Source of the DNA: Vanilla planifolia
Taxonomy: Eukaryota > Streptophyta > Magnoliopsida > Asparagales > Orchidaceae
Length of the DNA stretch: 64,000 bases
Direction of reading: 5' to 3'
Assembly (NCBI GenBank): GCA_023846275.1
Contig: CM043872.1
Location: 23,979,670-24,043,669, forward strand
The notes below the pieces were generated by a model. The model saw nothing but the letters and a program-made list of their open reading frames with translations, ran no database searches and was not told the DNA's origin. The position numbers and the translations under genes were made by a program. Shown in pieces: positions 25,476 through 40,000 of the stretch (the stretch's first letter is position 1; each line of letters begins with the position of its first letter).

Positions 25476-28400
25476 ATAAAGATATTTTAAGATATATTAA
25501 TGAAATTATTATTCAAACAAGAGATTTACTTAACTCTCTAAAAATAACATACAAAATGAGCTACAAAATTTTAATTATGAGATGTATAGATTAATTTATT
25601 TTGACATATGTTATAAGGAAAATTTTAGTTTATAAAATGATAGAAGTGTAACAAAATAATTGAGATATTATATGATTTTTTTGTTCCATGTTTTTATTTT
25701 TAATAAGTTTTTAGAAAATGTATTCAATTACTGTAGTATGATTTTAGTTTAATATGTATGATTTATCTATAATTTATAGCATATTTTGCATTGTGTTTTT
25801 TATTGTCATAACTTTATATTGAAGTTTGAAATTAGTAATATCATTGATATTATTAGTTGTCAATAATAAAATGATTATATATGTAATCTTCATTTTGCTA
25901 AATAAAAACTTTTGAAAGATTATTTAAACAATACGATATGCATATTATTGTAAAAAAATAATAGAGAAAAACTAAATTTGATTTCATTTTAATTTGTATT
26001 ATTAATTTAATCCATAGAGATATGCTAATGTAGCTTGTTAAAATAATGCTCAAATAAACTTGGTGGTACATAGATGATAGGATCAACATTAGGTATATTT
26101 ATATTCTGTATTTTTTAAAGAAATGATTTGTTAAGTATTTATTTTTTAACTAAAAAGAATCCAAAGTTATTTAGTGTTTCATTATTTATTTAATAATATT
26201 ATTAAAAATATATATTAAATAATAACTTAAACCTAATCCAAGCAATAGTGATATTATATTTATTAAAGGGAAAGAGTCAAATCTCGAGTGAGTGGACCTT
26301 GAGATAAAATATTTAGAGACGTGAGAGCCCCAATGATATAAAAATATCAAGTTATTAAATGTCAACGTTATAAAGATAATGTTTAATAACAAAAACTCGT
26401 TATCTAATCTTCACCTGCAAAAGCTTTTGAAAAATGGTTTGAGTGTACGCAACAATATGCACATTACTGTAACAAAAAAATAATAAAGAAAACTAAGGAT
26501 TCATATCTGCATAATAGAAATTGCCATGTCATTTTAAGCCAAATCCACTCAAGAACAAGAACAAAAGCTCCTTAGCCTATCTTGATGGTGAATGAAAAGA
26601 ATAGAACCATGATTTTTAGTTTCAATCCATTAGGTTCGAACCAAAACAAAATCTTTGGTTTGATCAATTCTACAACAAAGCAAATGGTGGCTTGTGGTGT
26701 ACTGTTGAAAGTTGAAGTAAACAAGGAGGTGTTGTTGGGTTTGAGTTTTGAACCTAGCATCTTCTTTTATTTACTATTTTTTAATTTCCTTTTTATCAAA
26801 ATTTGAAATTTGTCTTTAATAAATTTAATCCAAATTTTAAATGGTTCAATGATTGAAACCATATATCTTTTTGTGATATATGGCGTGGGATGAGTTCTAA
26901 ACATGTTTATGTTCTATTTTTTAAAACTCAAAAATTAATAAAAAAAAAGTTAGATATTGTAATAACAATATATTTCTTGTATGAAAAAATTATTTTTACT
27001 TATAATTTAGTATATTATTTAAAAAATAAATTTAATTTATAAATATGAAAATTAAGCTCAAATATAATAAGAACTCGATTGAAATCAAAACTAATACTAC
27101 AACCAACAAAATAAATATTTTAACATGTGGGTCAAAATTAAAACCAAAATTTCAAACTTTGAGTAGAATTGTTAGATAGTACACATGCATTAAATAAATG
27201 TATGATAAATTTGATATTGATTCTTTTGAGACTAGCTATGTTAATTGGGAGTTGATATAATATAATAGAGTTAATGTCGATCATTCTAACAAAGACCGTA
27301 GAAGTGACATATATGAAAAAAGGCAACATAAATAGTAGATATAACAATGGCCATATGTGAAATGATAGACAAATATGGATGAGACATCCATTTTAGAAAA
27401 AATTTTAGTAAGTGTAAATGAATTTATATTTAATTTTATAATATAAATTAAATCTTATTTAATAATTAATATCATCTTTATTTATAAGTTCATGTTTTTG
27501 AGTTATTAAGTATCAAATTAGGTATATATTTAGCTAAATTAGGAAGCCTATTTGTAGAACTCTTTTAATAAGTTGGATGTCCCTTTTTGTAACAAGTTAA
27601 GATTTATACTTATTATTAGAATATTATAAAACTTTTAATATGAATAAATTAATGATTATAAGATTTATGTTTTCTATTTATTTAATCGAGTTCACAATTT
27701 GAAATAAAAAAGTGAAAACATGTAAAAAAAAGTATAGTATAATTATCAATATTTTGTATCACAAAATGTTTCTAGATTTTGGATATAATAAGAGAATATG
27801 ATATTCTTTGTTAAGAAAAACATGAATTAGGACATGCCAACGTTAGTCTCAAGTATGCACTGTGCCCATTAATAGATGGGTATGTCAAGCAAACTATTGA
27901 GATATTCAAGGTGGGATATAAAGGGCTAAGCAAATTTGTAAGATCAAGAGATGAAACACATGAGATATTTTTTATTTTAACTATACAAATTTAGTGAAAT
28001 AAAAAAATAATTTGAAGAAAAAAATTAATTGAAGACAATAATAAGATAGATCACAAAAATAGATAATCTTAATTATCATTATAAATAAAATTTTATTATA
28101 TATATTGTGTTTCTTGTGAGATTTTGAACATATCATAGTATCAATATTTATATTATTCATATATTCAAATATATGATAATAGATAAATAAGTTATGTATC
28201 TAAACTTAAAAAAAGTTTAAGCATAGATAAAAACATTTAATATAAACTACTCTAAAAAGATTGGGATATGTACAATTCATTGAAATACCACATGAATAAA
28301 GTAATAAAAAAATATATAGAAAAGGTAAAAGTCATATTTAAAAAACATAAATATACTAAAATTAAAATATCACTAAAACTTAGAATATAACTAACTATAT

Positions 28401-28640
28401 ATAACGAGTATTTAATGATGTTTGGAGAAACTCACCTAACTCAACGATCTTACACTCACTCACAAGCATTCTAAAAATATTAGTCACGTCTTTCTCAAAG
28501 CTTGCCTTGTACATAAAGTTATAATTCAGTGACACCTACCCTTAATTATTTTCCTAATAATAACAAAAGTAGCAGTTTTAAATATTACAGTAATCCTTCC
28601 TTGACCAAACCTACAAAGATAAGTTCAAAGCAAGTCTAAG
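24461..28640. other. AT-rich intergenic region
   Basis: No gene is supported. Open frames are short and AT-driven. A (TA)n microsatellite lies at 25,444-25,471. I see no paired LTRs or transposase motifs. Confidence 0.5.
25444..25471. repeat. (TA)n microsatellite
   Basis: Fourteen uninterrupted TA dinucleotides in AT-rich intergenic DNA. Confidence 0.9.
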
Positions 28641-28715
28641 AATCTCGTATTGTTTCTAATCCCAACCGGCTTTCGTCCTGGCCCTTCTTCACCGTTGTGC
28701 TTAAGAGAGAGAGAG

Positions 28716-29240
28716 ATGCGGTGTTGTTTGGGTTGCTGCTTCTCGTGCGAGCAATCGGAACCGTTCAGTGGAGTGCGGGTGATGCACATCGATGGCCACG
28801 TGGAAGGTTTCGAGGCCCCAATCACCGCTTCCGAGGTGACCGGCAAGCCGACGTACCAGCTCCTCTTCTCTCCTGTTCAACTGCTCTCCGGCTCCGCCAA
28901 ACCGCTGCAGCCAGACGACTTGCTCGAGCCGGGCCGGATGTATTTCCTCCTCCCGGACTCTGTGCTCCAAGCTGGCGGCGGAGACGTCGCCGTTCTGGCA
29001 GCGCAGCTCAAAGGCCGGGTTCGCCGATCTGCCAAAACGGAACCGGCAAAAGGAACCAGGTCGGCGGTCGTCGAGACCACGGACCGTGTGGACAAGATGG
29101 AATCGGGACCGCGGCTATGCCGGGATTCGAGATGGAGGCCGGTTCTGGATACAATACGCGAGTTGTCGTTTCGGCTCACCGTGGAGAGACTGGGGTCCAG
29201 GTCCAGGTCCAGGCAGAGATCGGCGAACTCCAGGGATTAA
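28716..29240 (+). CDS. DUF4228 (PADRE) domain protein
   Basis: An intronless frame of 174 residues. The start is the ATG at 28716 (MRCCLGCCF); the frame is open further upstream but without another ATG. The N-terminus is Cys-rich, where many family members have an MGN myristoylation start, so lipid attachment through Cys is possible but not shown. The DUF4228 order is clear: VRVMHIDGHVEGFEAPITAS, VTGKPTYQLL, then LLEPGRMYFLLPDSVLQ, and finally the short WRPVLDTIRELSF motif near residues 140-152, before an Arg/Ser-rich tail. Plant members are small stress- and pathogen-responsive proteins of unknown biochemistry. The gene is a GC-rich island in AT-rich DNA, which opens long shadow frames on both strands. 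No neighbour is functionally linked. Confidence 0.87.
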   Translation: MRCCLGCCFSCEQSEPFSGVRVMHIDGHVEGFEAPITASEVTGKPTYQLLFSPVQLLSGSAKPLQPDDLLEPGRMYFLLPDSVLQAGGGDVAVLAAQLKGRVRRSAKTEPAKGTRSAVVETTDRVDKMESGPRLCRDSRWRPVLDTIRELSFRLTVERLGSRSRSRQRSANSRD

Positions 29241-32200
29241 ATGGTAAATTATCATCTCCTCTTCCTATCTCCATGGATTTAATCTTACGGGTTCTTTTGC
29301 AAAACGATTATTGCATGTAGAATTAAGCTTAATTTAGAATTACAGTCTTCACAAATCGAAATGAGTTCGTCGAAGGATTTCAATCAACAACAGGAATCGA
29401 TTAATAGAAACGAGCTTTTGAAAATGTTGCTTTGGAGAAACACTAAGACTTGGCTTTCTGTATAGCTGTTGTTTAAGCCAATGCTACCGTCACGCCCATC
29501 CGAGGTCAAGGAAAGCAGCTTTCTAACAAACAGCTGAGAAACAGTTACGTGCATGTAGTTGGTTATGCACCTTAATATTAATATCCTTTACATATATTTT
29601 ATTTATATTTAGTTATTTTATATTATAATATATGCCTGTAATTGTAAACATTTCTGAGTCAATCTGGCGGTTCATCAAAAGCCCGGCCCATTGATAAACT
29701 TGGCAGTTATAATCGTGATTCAATCCAGGCAAGCTGACTCTGTTTGAGAATCTTATTCTTTTTTTTTTTTTTAATTTAGTGGATTGTTTGTTTCAAATTC
29801 AAAAATATTCTTAACAAACAATATTTGTTAAAAGTAATTTGTAGTGACATAATTTTTTTTATCATTTTTTAAAAATCTTATTTTTAAAAATGTTTTTGAA
29901 ACTCTAAAATCTGTTTAAAAATAATCTGTGAATTTTGAAAGAATGGTTAAAAAAGTTGAAAAACTATTTTGAGATAAGAATTTCATGAGTAAAAATAAAT
30001 TTTTGAGTAAAAGTTCTGTCAAGATTTTTATTAATTTTTAATTTAAAAATATTATAAAAATTAAGACTCGAAACATTAAAAGCAAAAAAGGCTAAAATAT
30101 ATCATCGATTAACCAATTTGATATCAATTCAATCAAATTATAAACCATTTGAAGTTTTCAATTTGATCCAACTACTCAAGTTTTATAGAAAATAAGAATT
30201 TAATAAACAATGTAAAAATCTAAAGTTATTCCAACTTAATTTATTTTAATTTTCCAACAACAGAATAACAACCTACGTTACCATAGATTACATTATCAGC
30301 CACTGATTAAGTCTAAGTTCGGTTAGTACTTGAAAATTCAATTGCAGTTAGTTGTTGATCAGTTATTTTCTACAAATATGTAATAAATTAAAATGGCTAT
30401 CGTGGTTAGTAAAAGTATTTGTTTTATATGCTTATATGTGATCTTTTTTATTTTCTATCATATATTTTACATTACATTCTTGTCGTTTTTAGACTGCTGT
30501 TTTGTTTCACATATTTTATTTTGCATATTAATTTTTTTAATATTTATAAATTTGTTAGGCAATTTATGCTGCTAGGTTTCCCATAAGATCTAACAAAAAA
30601 TTTTGATTCATCTTCCTCTCATAGAGATGATCTCTTTTTGGGTTAGTGAAGCTCTCGTGATAATGAAATTGAGGAAGTCAATAAACAAGGTGTGGCTTAT
30701 GACATGTTTCTAAGTAGTGGCACCCAATGATGAACTATTATATGATTTGAAATAATAAATAATGTAATATTTCATGTTTGGATATATAGAAAAAGTAAGA
30801 TAACTAATTTCTCTTTTTAATAATGACCACCTTATGTTAGATTGATTGAACTATGAGAAAGAATAAATTGTGTATTTTAAAAAAATCATAATTAATTTTT
30901 AAAACTTTTTGTACGGGATAACAAGTAAAATGTTTTTTTTAAAGTAAATGACAGATTTTTTAGGTGGTTTGGTCTAATTTTAGATCTATATCTACTTTTA
31001 ATCTAATAATTATATTACCATTAAAATAATCTCATCTTTTTGTTATTATTTTAAGAAGTCTTGATGGCTAATTATATATTTCAAATGAAATTAACTAATC
31101 TTTACACTTTACAATTTTCATTTATACTTATTGATCAAGAGATCGTATTGATGTACATATTTTTACTAACCATCCAAACCAGTCGTTAATCTAATGTCTT
31201 ATACATCAATTTAATAAGTATCTTACAAGTACAGTGAAAAATATTTATAATATGAAGATTCTTAATGTATATTTTAAGTTATATCTATTTGATTTCACAT
31301 GAATAAGATAACAATAATAAACGATATTATATTGTAAGAAATAGTTCAAATCCTTACATACACAAATCTCGACTTCTATTTCTCTAGATTCATATGAATC
31401 ATATAAGTACGATGAAACATATTGTATTATACAATTACATTACTTTTATTACTCTACAAACTTTTGATTATTATCACATTATCTAAAAAGCTATAATGGA
31501 TTGTATGAAGTTAATGACCTTCTTACATTTCTCTATTAAACTATGATCAGAATCATATGATGTAAAATATCTTACAATATGAATATTTATAGTTATATAT
31601 TCTTCTAAGTATATGACTATTACATGATAGATGATATCATATTATACAAATATCTTATTAGAATAACTAAACCCTAAATCGCAAAGTTTAATCAGTTTAT
31701 ATGAACCCATAATATCATATAATAACTCTATCATAATAGTATGATTAATACAATTTCAATATTTCACTACTTGTATTTATGTGAGTTTATTTTTCTCTTG
31801 ATTCTAATATACTCTATAAGATTTCTTTTAAAATTTACTTAGTTTATGTGGTGCACTAATTGGTTTTCCTAGGTTTTTACCACATACATTTATTTCTTTT
31901 TATTTTACCTTTGGTTTAGAAAACACATTTTTTATAAAATCATAAAAAACTCATTTTTAAAAACTCTTTGCATGCTTGAAGTTTAAAAATCATTTAAAAT
32001 AAAATGAAAGTAATATAAAAAGGTAATATATTTGAAATTTATAATAGAAGCAAATTATAAATTGTCACGTGCTTTTAATTGCCAATTATTCATACATTCA
32101 TAAAGAACAACTAACATAGTTCAAACCAAAATAGTGATACTAAATATGTCTTACTAAAATAAAAGGATAATTGAGCGGCACAACATGTGATATAATTGAT

Positions 32201-34310
32201 AATTATAGTAAATCAATATCTAAGGTAGGAGCTCTTGATGCTAACACTCAGTTCTTTTTGATATTTCATACTAAGGTCCTTCGTGATAAAATATTGTTAA
32301 GTCAAAAGTATGTTCAATCATTCATCACTAGTTTAGCAGCAAATGTATATATATATATATATATATAAGTTTCTGAGTTATGGCCATATCAAGAAATTTT
32401 ATTCTTGTATTCATGCCTCTTTATGATCTTAAATATTTTATTATCCTTAAGCTTGTTAGTGCTAATAAATTGACTCTAAATTTCCTTTCTTTTGTTTGCC
32501 TACCTTCACTCTTTCTTTTTCTTTGATGCAAGATGTTTCCTAATTTCTAAAACATTTAGTGAAAAATTCACCTACAATAGCAAGAGTCCTCATTTATACT
32601 CCTTCACATTCATCTTTGGTTTCTGGAATCATCATTTCCCTTAGCTAAAAGCAATTCCTATGCTTCAGCACTTCTTGTTGTCTAATTTGCTAATTCTATC
32701 ATTTAGGTTCACTATTTAAGTTTCTATAAATTAGAATTTAATTAGGCTTTAATTAAAACCTTATGCTTAGTGAATTCTTTAATTTTGTGTACGAATGCTC
32801 TCCAACAATTTATTTACTAATTTTATATAAAAGAAATCAAAGGGCTTTGTTGTTCATCAAAATTTTTTAATTTCTTGACATTGTTAGATGTTTTTAATAA
32901 TTGTTTCCTTTAAATCTATATAATAATTATTTTATTATTTTTTTAAATATTTGGACATTTTTTATGATTGCAACACTTTGTATTTATATTAAGATAATTT
33001 TATACTAAGCCTTTCTAAAAGTTTTACGTGTCCATCCAATTTCATAATTCTTTGATGTTGATTAGAAAAAAAAAATGTAATTTATTATAAGTATAAGTTC
33101 TACAATTTAAATTTTTATTAAATTATTATTAATGTTTGATCTCTTATTTTATAGTCTAAATGCATTTAATCTCCACCAATTTAGTATTCTTAGATTCCTA
33201 ATAATTTGTATTTTTATTTTTAAAGTTTGTCTCTTTCATTTTAGGTATTGTACCTATTTTTTTGTGATGTATGATTTTTGTGAAAATTTAATAAAATTTT
33301 AAAATAAAAAAATAATAAAATAATTCTTATACTTTTTGAAAGTTGCAATCTTAGCCTTGATCGAAATGGGGATGATGATGATCATGATATTTGAGTGTAG
33401 ATTCTATCTATGAGTCCTCTATCATGACCTTAATCACATATGGTGATGATTATCATATTAGGTTGTGATGCAAAACTAAACGATGGCTTTGGAAGAACCA
33501 TGGGCAGTAAAAATCTTAACCATCATTTTGTGTGACAATCATATTTTATTATTCTAGTATTATTTTCAACTTTGATATTTACTTGAGAATTTTCTAAAAT
33601 AGAATGTAATAATATAATTTTTAAAAAAATTGTGTTTGATAAAGTACCTTAGAATTTGATCATGAATATATTTTAAAAAAAAACACATTATAAAGAATCA
33701 AATGATATGTTCATCATAGTTTTTTTTTTAAAATATTTAAAATTTTTTACAAATTATTAAAGGAAAGAAAATAAATATAAATTATTAAAATAGTTAATCT
33801 TTTTATTTTCTTATTATTATTAAAATCACTTTCTCTCTCCTTTCCCAAATCCTCTTTCTTCTCCTCACCCTGACGGGGCCTTCATTTGGAATTACTTTTG
33901 AAGGAAGAAATTCCCATCAATTCGACTGAGGAAGGAAATTATGAAGGAGTGTCAAGAAGGGTTTGTGACCTAAGCATTGTAAGCTCCTTTCGGTGAGCTA
34001 CATCGAACAATGAGACTGATGAAAATAAGGGGTATGCTGGTCTTCGATGGTGATGATAAGTCTTAAATTGAAAATTATGCTTTGCATGAGTATTCCAAAT
34101 CCCTTATCTATATGTGCTTCTTTAATTTCTAGATCAAACGATGTTGATTCTTAACATAATTGAGCAACATTATGTGAAGGGATCATGGGTCACAAGATTC
34201 AAAGGTCATCACCAATGATGTGAGTATTTTGATGCAAGTGACAGGTTAAGTGAGGCAATCGTGAGGAGAAAAGACACTTAAAATTGATTTGGATGAACCT
34301 CACTTGTCAG
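29241..34310. other. AT-rich intergenic region
   Basis: The 3' flank of the DUF4228 gene passes into AT-rich DNA with no recognisable gene. A (TA)n run lies at 32,346-32,367. A less AT-rich patch at about 33,830-34,060 (CT-rich, then GGAAGGAAATTATGAAGG) has no convincing frame. Confidence 0.45.
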
Positions 34311-34329
34311 TATATTTAGTGTAGAAATT

Positions 34330-34640
34330 TTTATTATAATGCAGAACAAATTAGATTTCTATCAAAATCTAATTTTGAGTCTATAATGCTAAAGATGCTC
34401 GATAGATTATTAAGAGATGCTCAAAGATATTATACACTAATTATGATTAGATAATATGTGTAGTATTTTATAATTATTCAAATGTTAGCCTTCAAATTTA
34501 TAGTATGAATTATTAAATAGAGTAAGTAATAACACATTAAAAGATAGCATAAAGTCATACTAAGTAGTTTTATGATATCATCTTTTATACAAATAAAATA
34601 AAGACTTTAAGATAAATTTTAAGTAGAGTATTTTAGCAGA
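34330..34640 (+). repeat. partial copy of the palindrome arm
   Basis: This segment matches the right arm of the palindrome (about 43,690-43,995) in the same orientation. Shared blocks include TTGAGTCTATAATGCTAAAGA against TTAGAGTCTACAATTCTAAAG, 'GTAGTATTTTATAATT' against 'TGGTATTTTATAATTG', 'TATAGTATGAATTATTAA' against 'TATAGTATAAATTATTAA', and 'AGTAGAGTA'. The match fades at both ends. It could be a dispersed MITE-like fragment or a relic of an LTR. Confidence 0.65.
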
Positions 34641-37002
34641 AAAAAGACCAATACTATGATTCACAAATTTATTATATATAAATTTGACTTGTGATAGTAA
34701 TTGATCTCAAAGCTTAAGTTGTTTTCTTATCAAGCTATGAAAAAACTTTCCTAAACTATAATCTACTACTTCTATTTGTTTATTTGTTTGTAAGTGATAG
34801 GCTAAAAAATTTTAGCTTTGTTCTCTAATAAATTTTATAAGATTTTCTAAAAATAACTAATAAATCTTTCATCTAATTAGTTACTATAATCATTAGGACA
34901 CTGTGCAATTTAACTATTTCATTAAAAAGAATTTGCTTACATGGGTAGCATTTGAAGTCTTATGACAAGAGATAAAATAAGTTATTTTAGAAAAACGATA
35001 AACAATCACAAAAATATAGTCATGCCTAGATCAAGTCTTAGATAATCCAAGTATAAAATCTATAATTATGTGCTCCCATTATTTGTTAGGTACAAGTAGT
35101 GGAGTGTAAGGTCTCTGGCTTATATTTAGAGATTTTGTAGTTATGCACGTACAATATTAGGCTATAATAAATACAATATGACATTCTATTTTAGGCTAAT
35201 AAAATATCTCTAAAAGACTTATCTCTCTCAAAATAATCAGATAATTTTTTATTATGTATTTCCCAAACTAAAAAATCTCTATAATAAATTTGTGATACGT
35301 AATCAATTATTCTTATATAAGTATCCATCTTTTAAGCTAAAATATTTAGAAATAAGATTTAGAGTTGATTTGATTTCTTGAAAAATTAGCTCAAAGTCAA
35401 AATAGTCATGATATTAGTTTTTAATTTGGTCAAAATTTGAAATCTTTACAAATAAAATGATCAATAAGTAAACATGTCGATTAAGTACATTAAATACTTT
35501 ATTTTCTAAGCTAAGCTTGTGTTTAATAACGAATGTATAGTTTTAGATGTTCTCGAACCATTTGTTACGCCTATGACTAAGGTCTCATAGGGCATTTAAG
35601 AACCTAGGCACCTCATGGTCAAAGTATAAGACAAATTCTTTGGATAACAATAATGTCTCTAATATCTTAAAGATTAAACTAAGCATATAGTTTCTTTTTA
35701 TATATGAAATATTTCTTTCTATTGTTATTAAGTTTCTCACTGAAGAAGACATAGGATATTTACATTGACTAAGTCACCACTACTACTGATGCATCGTATG
35801 CAACCTCATGGTAAAAAAAATCAAGTAGCTTTAGAATAGGTTCCTTAGTTATAACCTCTTTCAACTTTTCAAAAACTAGGTTTGTAGATTTGGTCCAAAT
35901 AAATTACCAGATAACATAATCAGTAATCGATGAGATAATAGTACTAAAGTCTTTAATAAATTGTTGAGAGAAGATGGTTAGACCATGAAAACTTCTAATA
36001 TTATGAATTATTTTTAAGTAAGCCACTCTATAATTGTTTTGACTTTGTTAGAGTCAACAGACAATCCTTTAGAAGAAACTATGTATCCTAAGAAGATAAC
36101 CTCTATTGTGAATTCACATTTTTTAGATTAACAAATAAGTGTTTCTTTCTGAGAGTGCTACATAATTAATGTAAATCATCTAGGAAATCCTAAATAGATT
36201 TGCCATAGACTAAAATGTTATCAAAATAAACTATAATAAATTATCTTAAGTATGGTTTTAAAACCTAGGTTATCAATCTTATAAATGTACTTGATGAATT
36301 TTATTACTCAAATAGTATCACTAACCATTCATATAAACTATCTTTAGTTTTAAATACTATCTTTCATTCATCTCTCATTTTAATCCTTAATTGATAGTGA
36401 TCATTTTTTAAGTTTATCTTAAAAAAATGTGATAGCACCTGATATTTGATCTAAGAGATCATCTAAATAAAGAATAAAAAACTTTTATTTTATTATAATT
36501 TTATTAATTACTTGACTATTTATACAAATCCTTCATATTTCATCCTTCTTAGGTGCTACAACTATAGGCACATCATATGGACTAATACTTTCTTAGATAA
36601 ATCTTTTTTTAAATTTGGTGGGCTAGCTAAGTATGTCTCTCCATATTTAACTTATAGTGGAGAAGGTTGAGTAAACTCACCCTAGGAATTAGATCAATCA
36701 TGTGTTGTATGTTTCAAAAATATAAAAAATTTTATTTAATAAGCCCTGTATAATAAGTGATGGGTCTGTTAAGATAGTAAGTAATATCTTTTTATAAAAG
36801 ACCAAACTAAGTCTCTTTGATTAAGGGCCTTCCTAACTTAGGTTAATGTGATCAAACTCAAATTCTTTATCTTTCTCTTTTCATCTCCTTAGGCTTAGAC
36901 TTTTCTATAGATTTGTTAGGCATAAGAGCTTAAGATTTCTCGTAAGGTGGGATAGTGTAATGTGATGGTCTTTCTTTCATGAACAAAAGAACATGTGTTA
37001 AT

Positions 37003-37007
37003 CTTAC
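37003..37007. repeat. target site duplication CTTAC (left)
   Basis: Five bases, CTTAC, directly before the solo LTR; identical to 40,078-40,082. Confidence 0.85.
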
Positions 37008-40000
37008 TGTTATACCCAGTAAAAAAAATTTTTATATTAATCTTTAATAAATTAATTTTTGGCTTGGATGATTTCAGATCGATAGTAGGATGAGCCAGGA
37101 GCTCAATTAGAGGCTATTGGAATTTCTAAAATTTCTGGGGATTTTTCGGAGCACCAAGGTAATTTTTAAGTAATTTTCCCTGTTTATTTGGATTTATTGG
37201 ATTTTTGGAAATTCGAAAATCAATTATGATCGGTTATTTTAAAACTGGAAATTTATTTTTTATCGCGCGTGAACCGGACCGGAACGGTTCAGCGGAGGCG
37301 GAGGCGGTTCGCCGAGTTAGTTTGCGCGTGCGTTCTGATAAGCGGATCGGACGGTCGTGATCGACGGTTGAGATTGAACCGGCTGATCGGGTGCTTACCG
37401 TGTCGATAGCGTGTCGACAGCGCGTGTCGGGTGCTTACCGTGTCGAAAGCGTGTCAACGGTGCGTAGTGGATTTTCACCGTGTCGGTCAGAAATATAAAA
37501 CCCTCGCGAAACGATTAGGGTTCGTTCGACCGACCGATAGAGAGATTTTTCCGGCGTACGGCGCGTGATTCCGGCGGCCTGGCAAGGGGCTTTTTGTGCC
37601 TGGAGATTCACGGGAACGCGGAGAGTCGATTGATACCGGATTCGTTCGGTGAGGAGCTGCGGCGAGCTGCGGACGAAGTTCACCGTCGCCGACGTCGTTG
37701 AGGTAGGAAATTCAGAAATTAAATTAGTTATTTAGCAAAATTAAAGCATGGAATATTTTGTTAATGTCTATCTGAGCATGTGATTGAAATTTTGAAGTCG
37801 GAAATGCATTGCAGTATTATAATTTTAGCGTGTTAGGTTTTAGGGTTTCGGAAAATTATACCCGCCGAATTCGGGAATTTTACCAAGCATGTGTTGAATT
37901 GATTATGTGCTTTATTCATGTTAAGGTAGTATCGTGTGCTGGAATTGTTTAATTTCGTAAATTGTCAAATTGGGGATCGGATGAAACTCCTTTGGTGGAA
38001 AATTTAATTGAATCCTTAGAAATTAGTGACATTATTGACAAATTAGGATAGTATGAACATCGGATTTTGTTTCTCCTTGATCTCGGTCGCCAGAAATCGA
38101 CGGGGGAAAACGAAATTTCCCGGAGGACTTGTCGGCTAGGGTTTCGCGGGCGCCGGGTGGAGGAAGGAGACGGATTAAGTAAATTCGGTTTAATTATTTG
38201 AGTAATTATAATTATATAATTTTTATTAATAATTATATGAGGCGCGGAAGAAAAGAAATGCGGATTTTTAAATTCGGAAGATTAATCCGAATTTTTCGGA
38301 AATGGAAATGTGGGAATTTTAATTCGGAAATTAATCCGAATTTCGGAAAAAAAAAAAAAAAAGATATGCGGAATTTTAATTCGGAATTTTATTCCGAATT
38401 TTTGAAAAAATGGAAAAAGGGGCGGAAATTGATTTTGGAAATTAGGAAAATTCGGTAATTGAATTTCCGGGAATTATTAAATTATGAAAAAGTCAGAAAA
38501 AGGAAAAAATTGGAATTTAAAATTCCTGAAGTGTGAAAAGGTGATTTTTGGAAATCACGTAGCCAAGTTGAAATTGACTGTTGGAAATTACCAATGAATT
38601 CAGTACAGCTGAATTAGTTGGAAGGAAGTGTGACACTTAGGTGCTGCAGAAACAGTCAAAATTTTGGTACAGTTGTGTTACTTGTATGACAATGGCATGG
38701 ATTGAGTCAGTTTACTCAGTGTTGGCATATTTTATGGATTGGCATACTGGACCGGACAACTATAGACCCTATATGATGTTTTAGGGTAGTTGTGGTAGGT
38801 AACTGTGCGGTTCAGACTTAGCTTCCACAGTATACATGTGGACTGGTATGCGCCTTGTCGTACCTGGACATATGTTGCCGGATCTTGGAGTTAGAGATTG
38901 GCAATGACTGTAGGGGCGTGAGCTTCTATGGAAGTTGTTGGTAGAGGACTCTTTAGGACGGTGGCTGAGTCGATCTCTCCTGGTCCATGTGTGTAGGCCT
39001 GCGCGCCTGAGGGTGGCAGGGGTGTCTCGCAGTGGCTAGCCAAGTGTGTAGGCCTGCGTGCCTTAGGGTGGCAGGGGTGTCTCACGTTGGCTAGAGATTT
39101 TGTGACTGGATCTGTCTATAGTCTCCAGGAGATTGATTGACGAGAGACGCTACGGTGTCGGGTGCTTAGGCACCATGCGTGTTTCGAGATGGGCGTTCCC
39201 ACTGGCACGCTACCTGGAAGCCCAGAGGAGAGCTACTCTGGTGTGACTGGGGGTGACTGTGGTTGGTCGGAGTCTGGGACTGAGAGTGCCTATCCACCAT
39301 ACATTGTTATGCTGTATTCCTATATTTTGCTATTATCCTTCTCTTGCATGTGAGTTTTACTAGCTGTCTTTCCTACTGGGCGTAGCTCATTCCTGTGTTA
39401 CATATTTCAGTGGCTCGACAGACTTGACGCTACCTGATTAGGTGGGATCGTGGTCAGCAGGCTTGTGGAGGATATCTGATTTGTGATTGTCTGAGATATT
39501 CTGGTTAGTTGATTGTTGTTGTTTGATGTATTTAATGAGATTGTTATTCTCATATGTCATGTAATATGTGAGGGTAATTCTGACTTATGTTTCTGGTTGG
39601 ATAATGTTACACTTGTTGGACTTGGATCTTATTCTTGTGATGTAGTTTCATTCACTGTTTTATTTTATTGTCTTGGAGTATGGTGTGTGGAGTGCCATAT
39701 TTTATTGTGGATGTTATATATCTTTTTGTTTGATGGTGAGGTCATTACATGACTATGAAACTTAACATTGGGGGTTCAGACTTCTATTAGACCGGTTCTC
39801 CTATCGGTATGGGTTAGGAGTATTGGGTCTAGTAGGAGTAACATTGCGCGAGTCCATCTGTTAATTCAGGAGTCATGAACCTGATTTGACGGTGTACCCG
39901 GGAGATGGGATCCACATTGTTAAGGAAAGTAGGTGTATAATGATGTGTTATATCCTATGTTTTTCGTAGGCTACTCAGGTTGGTATGGGACGATCTGAGC

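Noticed and set aside
28701-29320. Several long overlapping frames on both strands at the DUF4228 gene
   Set aside because: They are shadows created by the GC-rich coding sequence; only the frame from 28,716 carries DUF4228 motifs.
38990-39098. CRISPR-like spaced repeats
   Set aside because: There are only two direct units of 55 bp without unique spacers, inside a plant LTR; they are ordinary tandem repeats.
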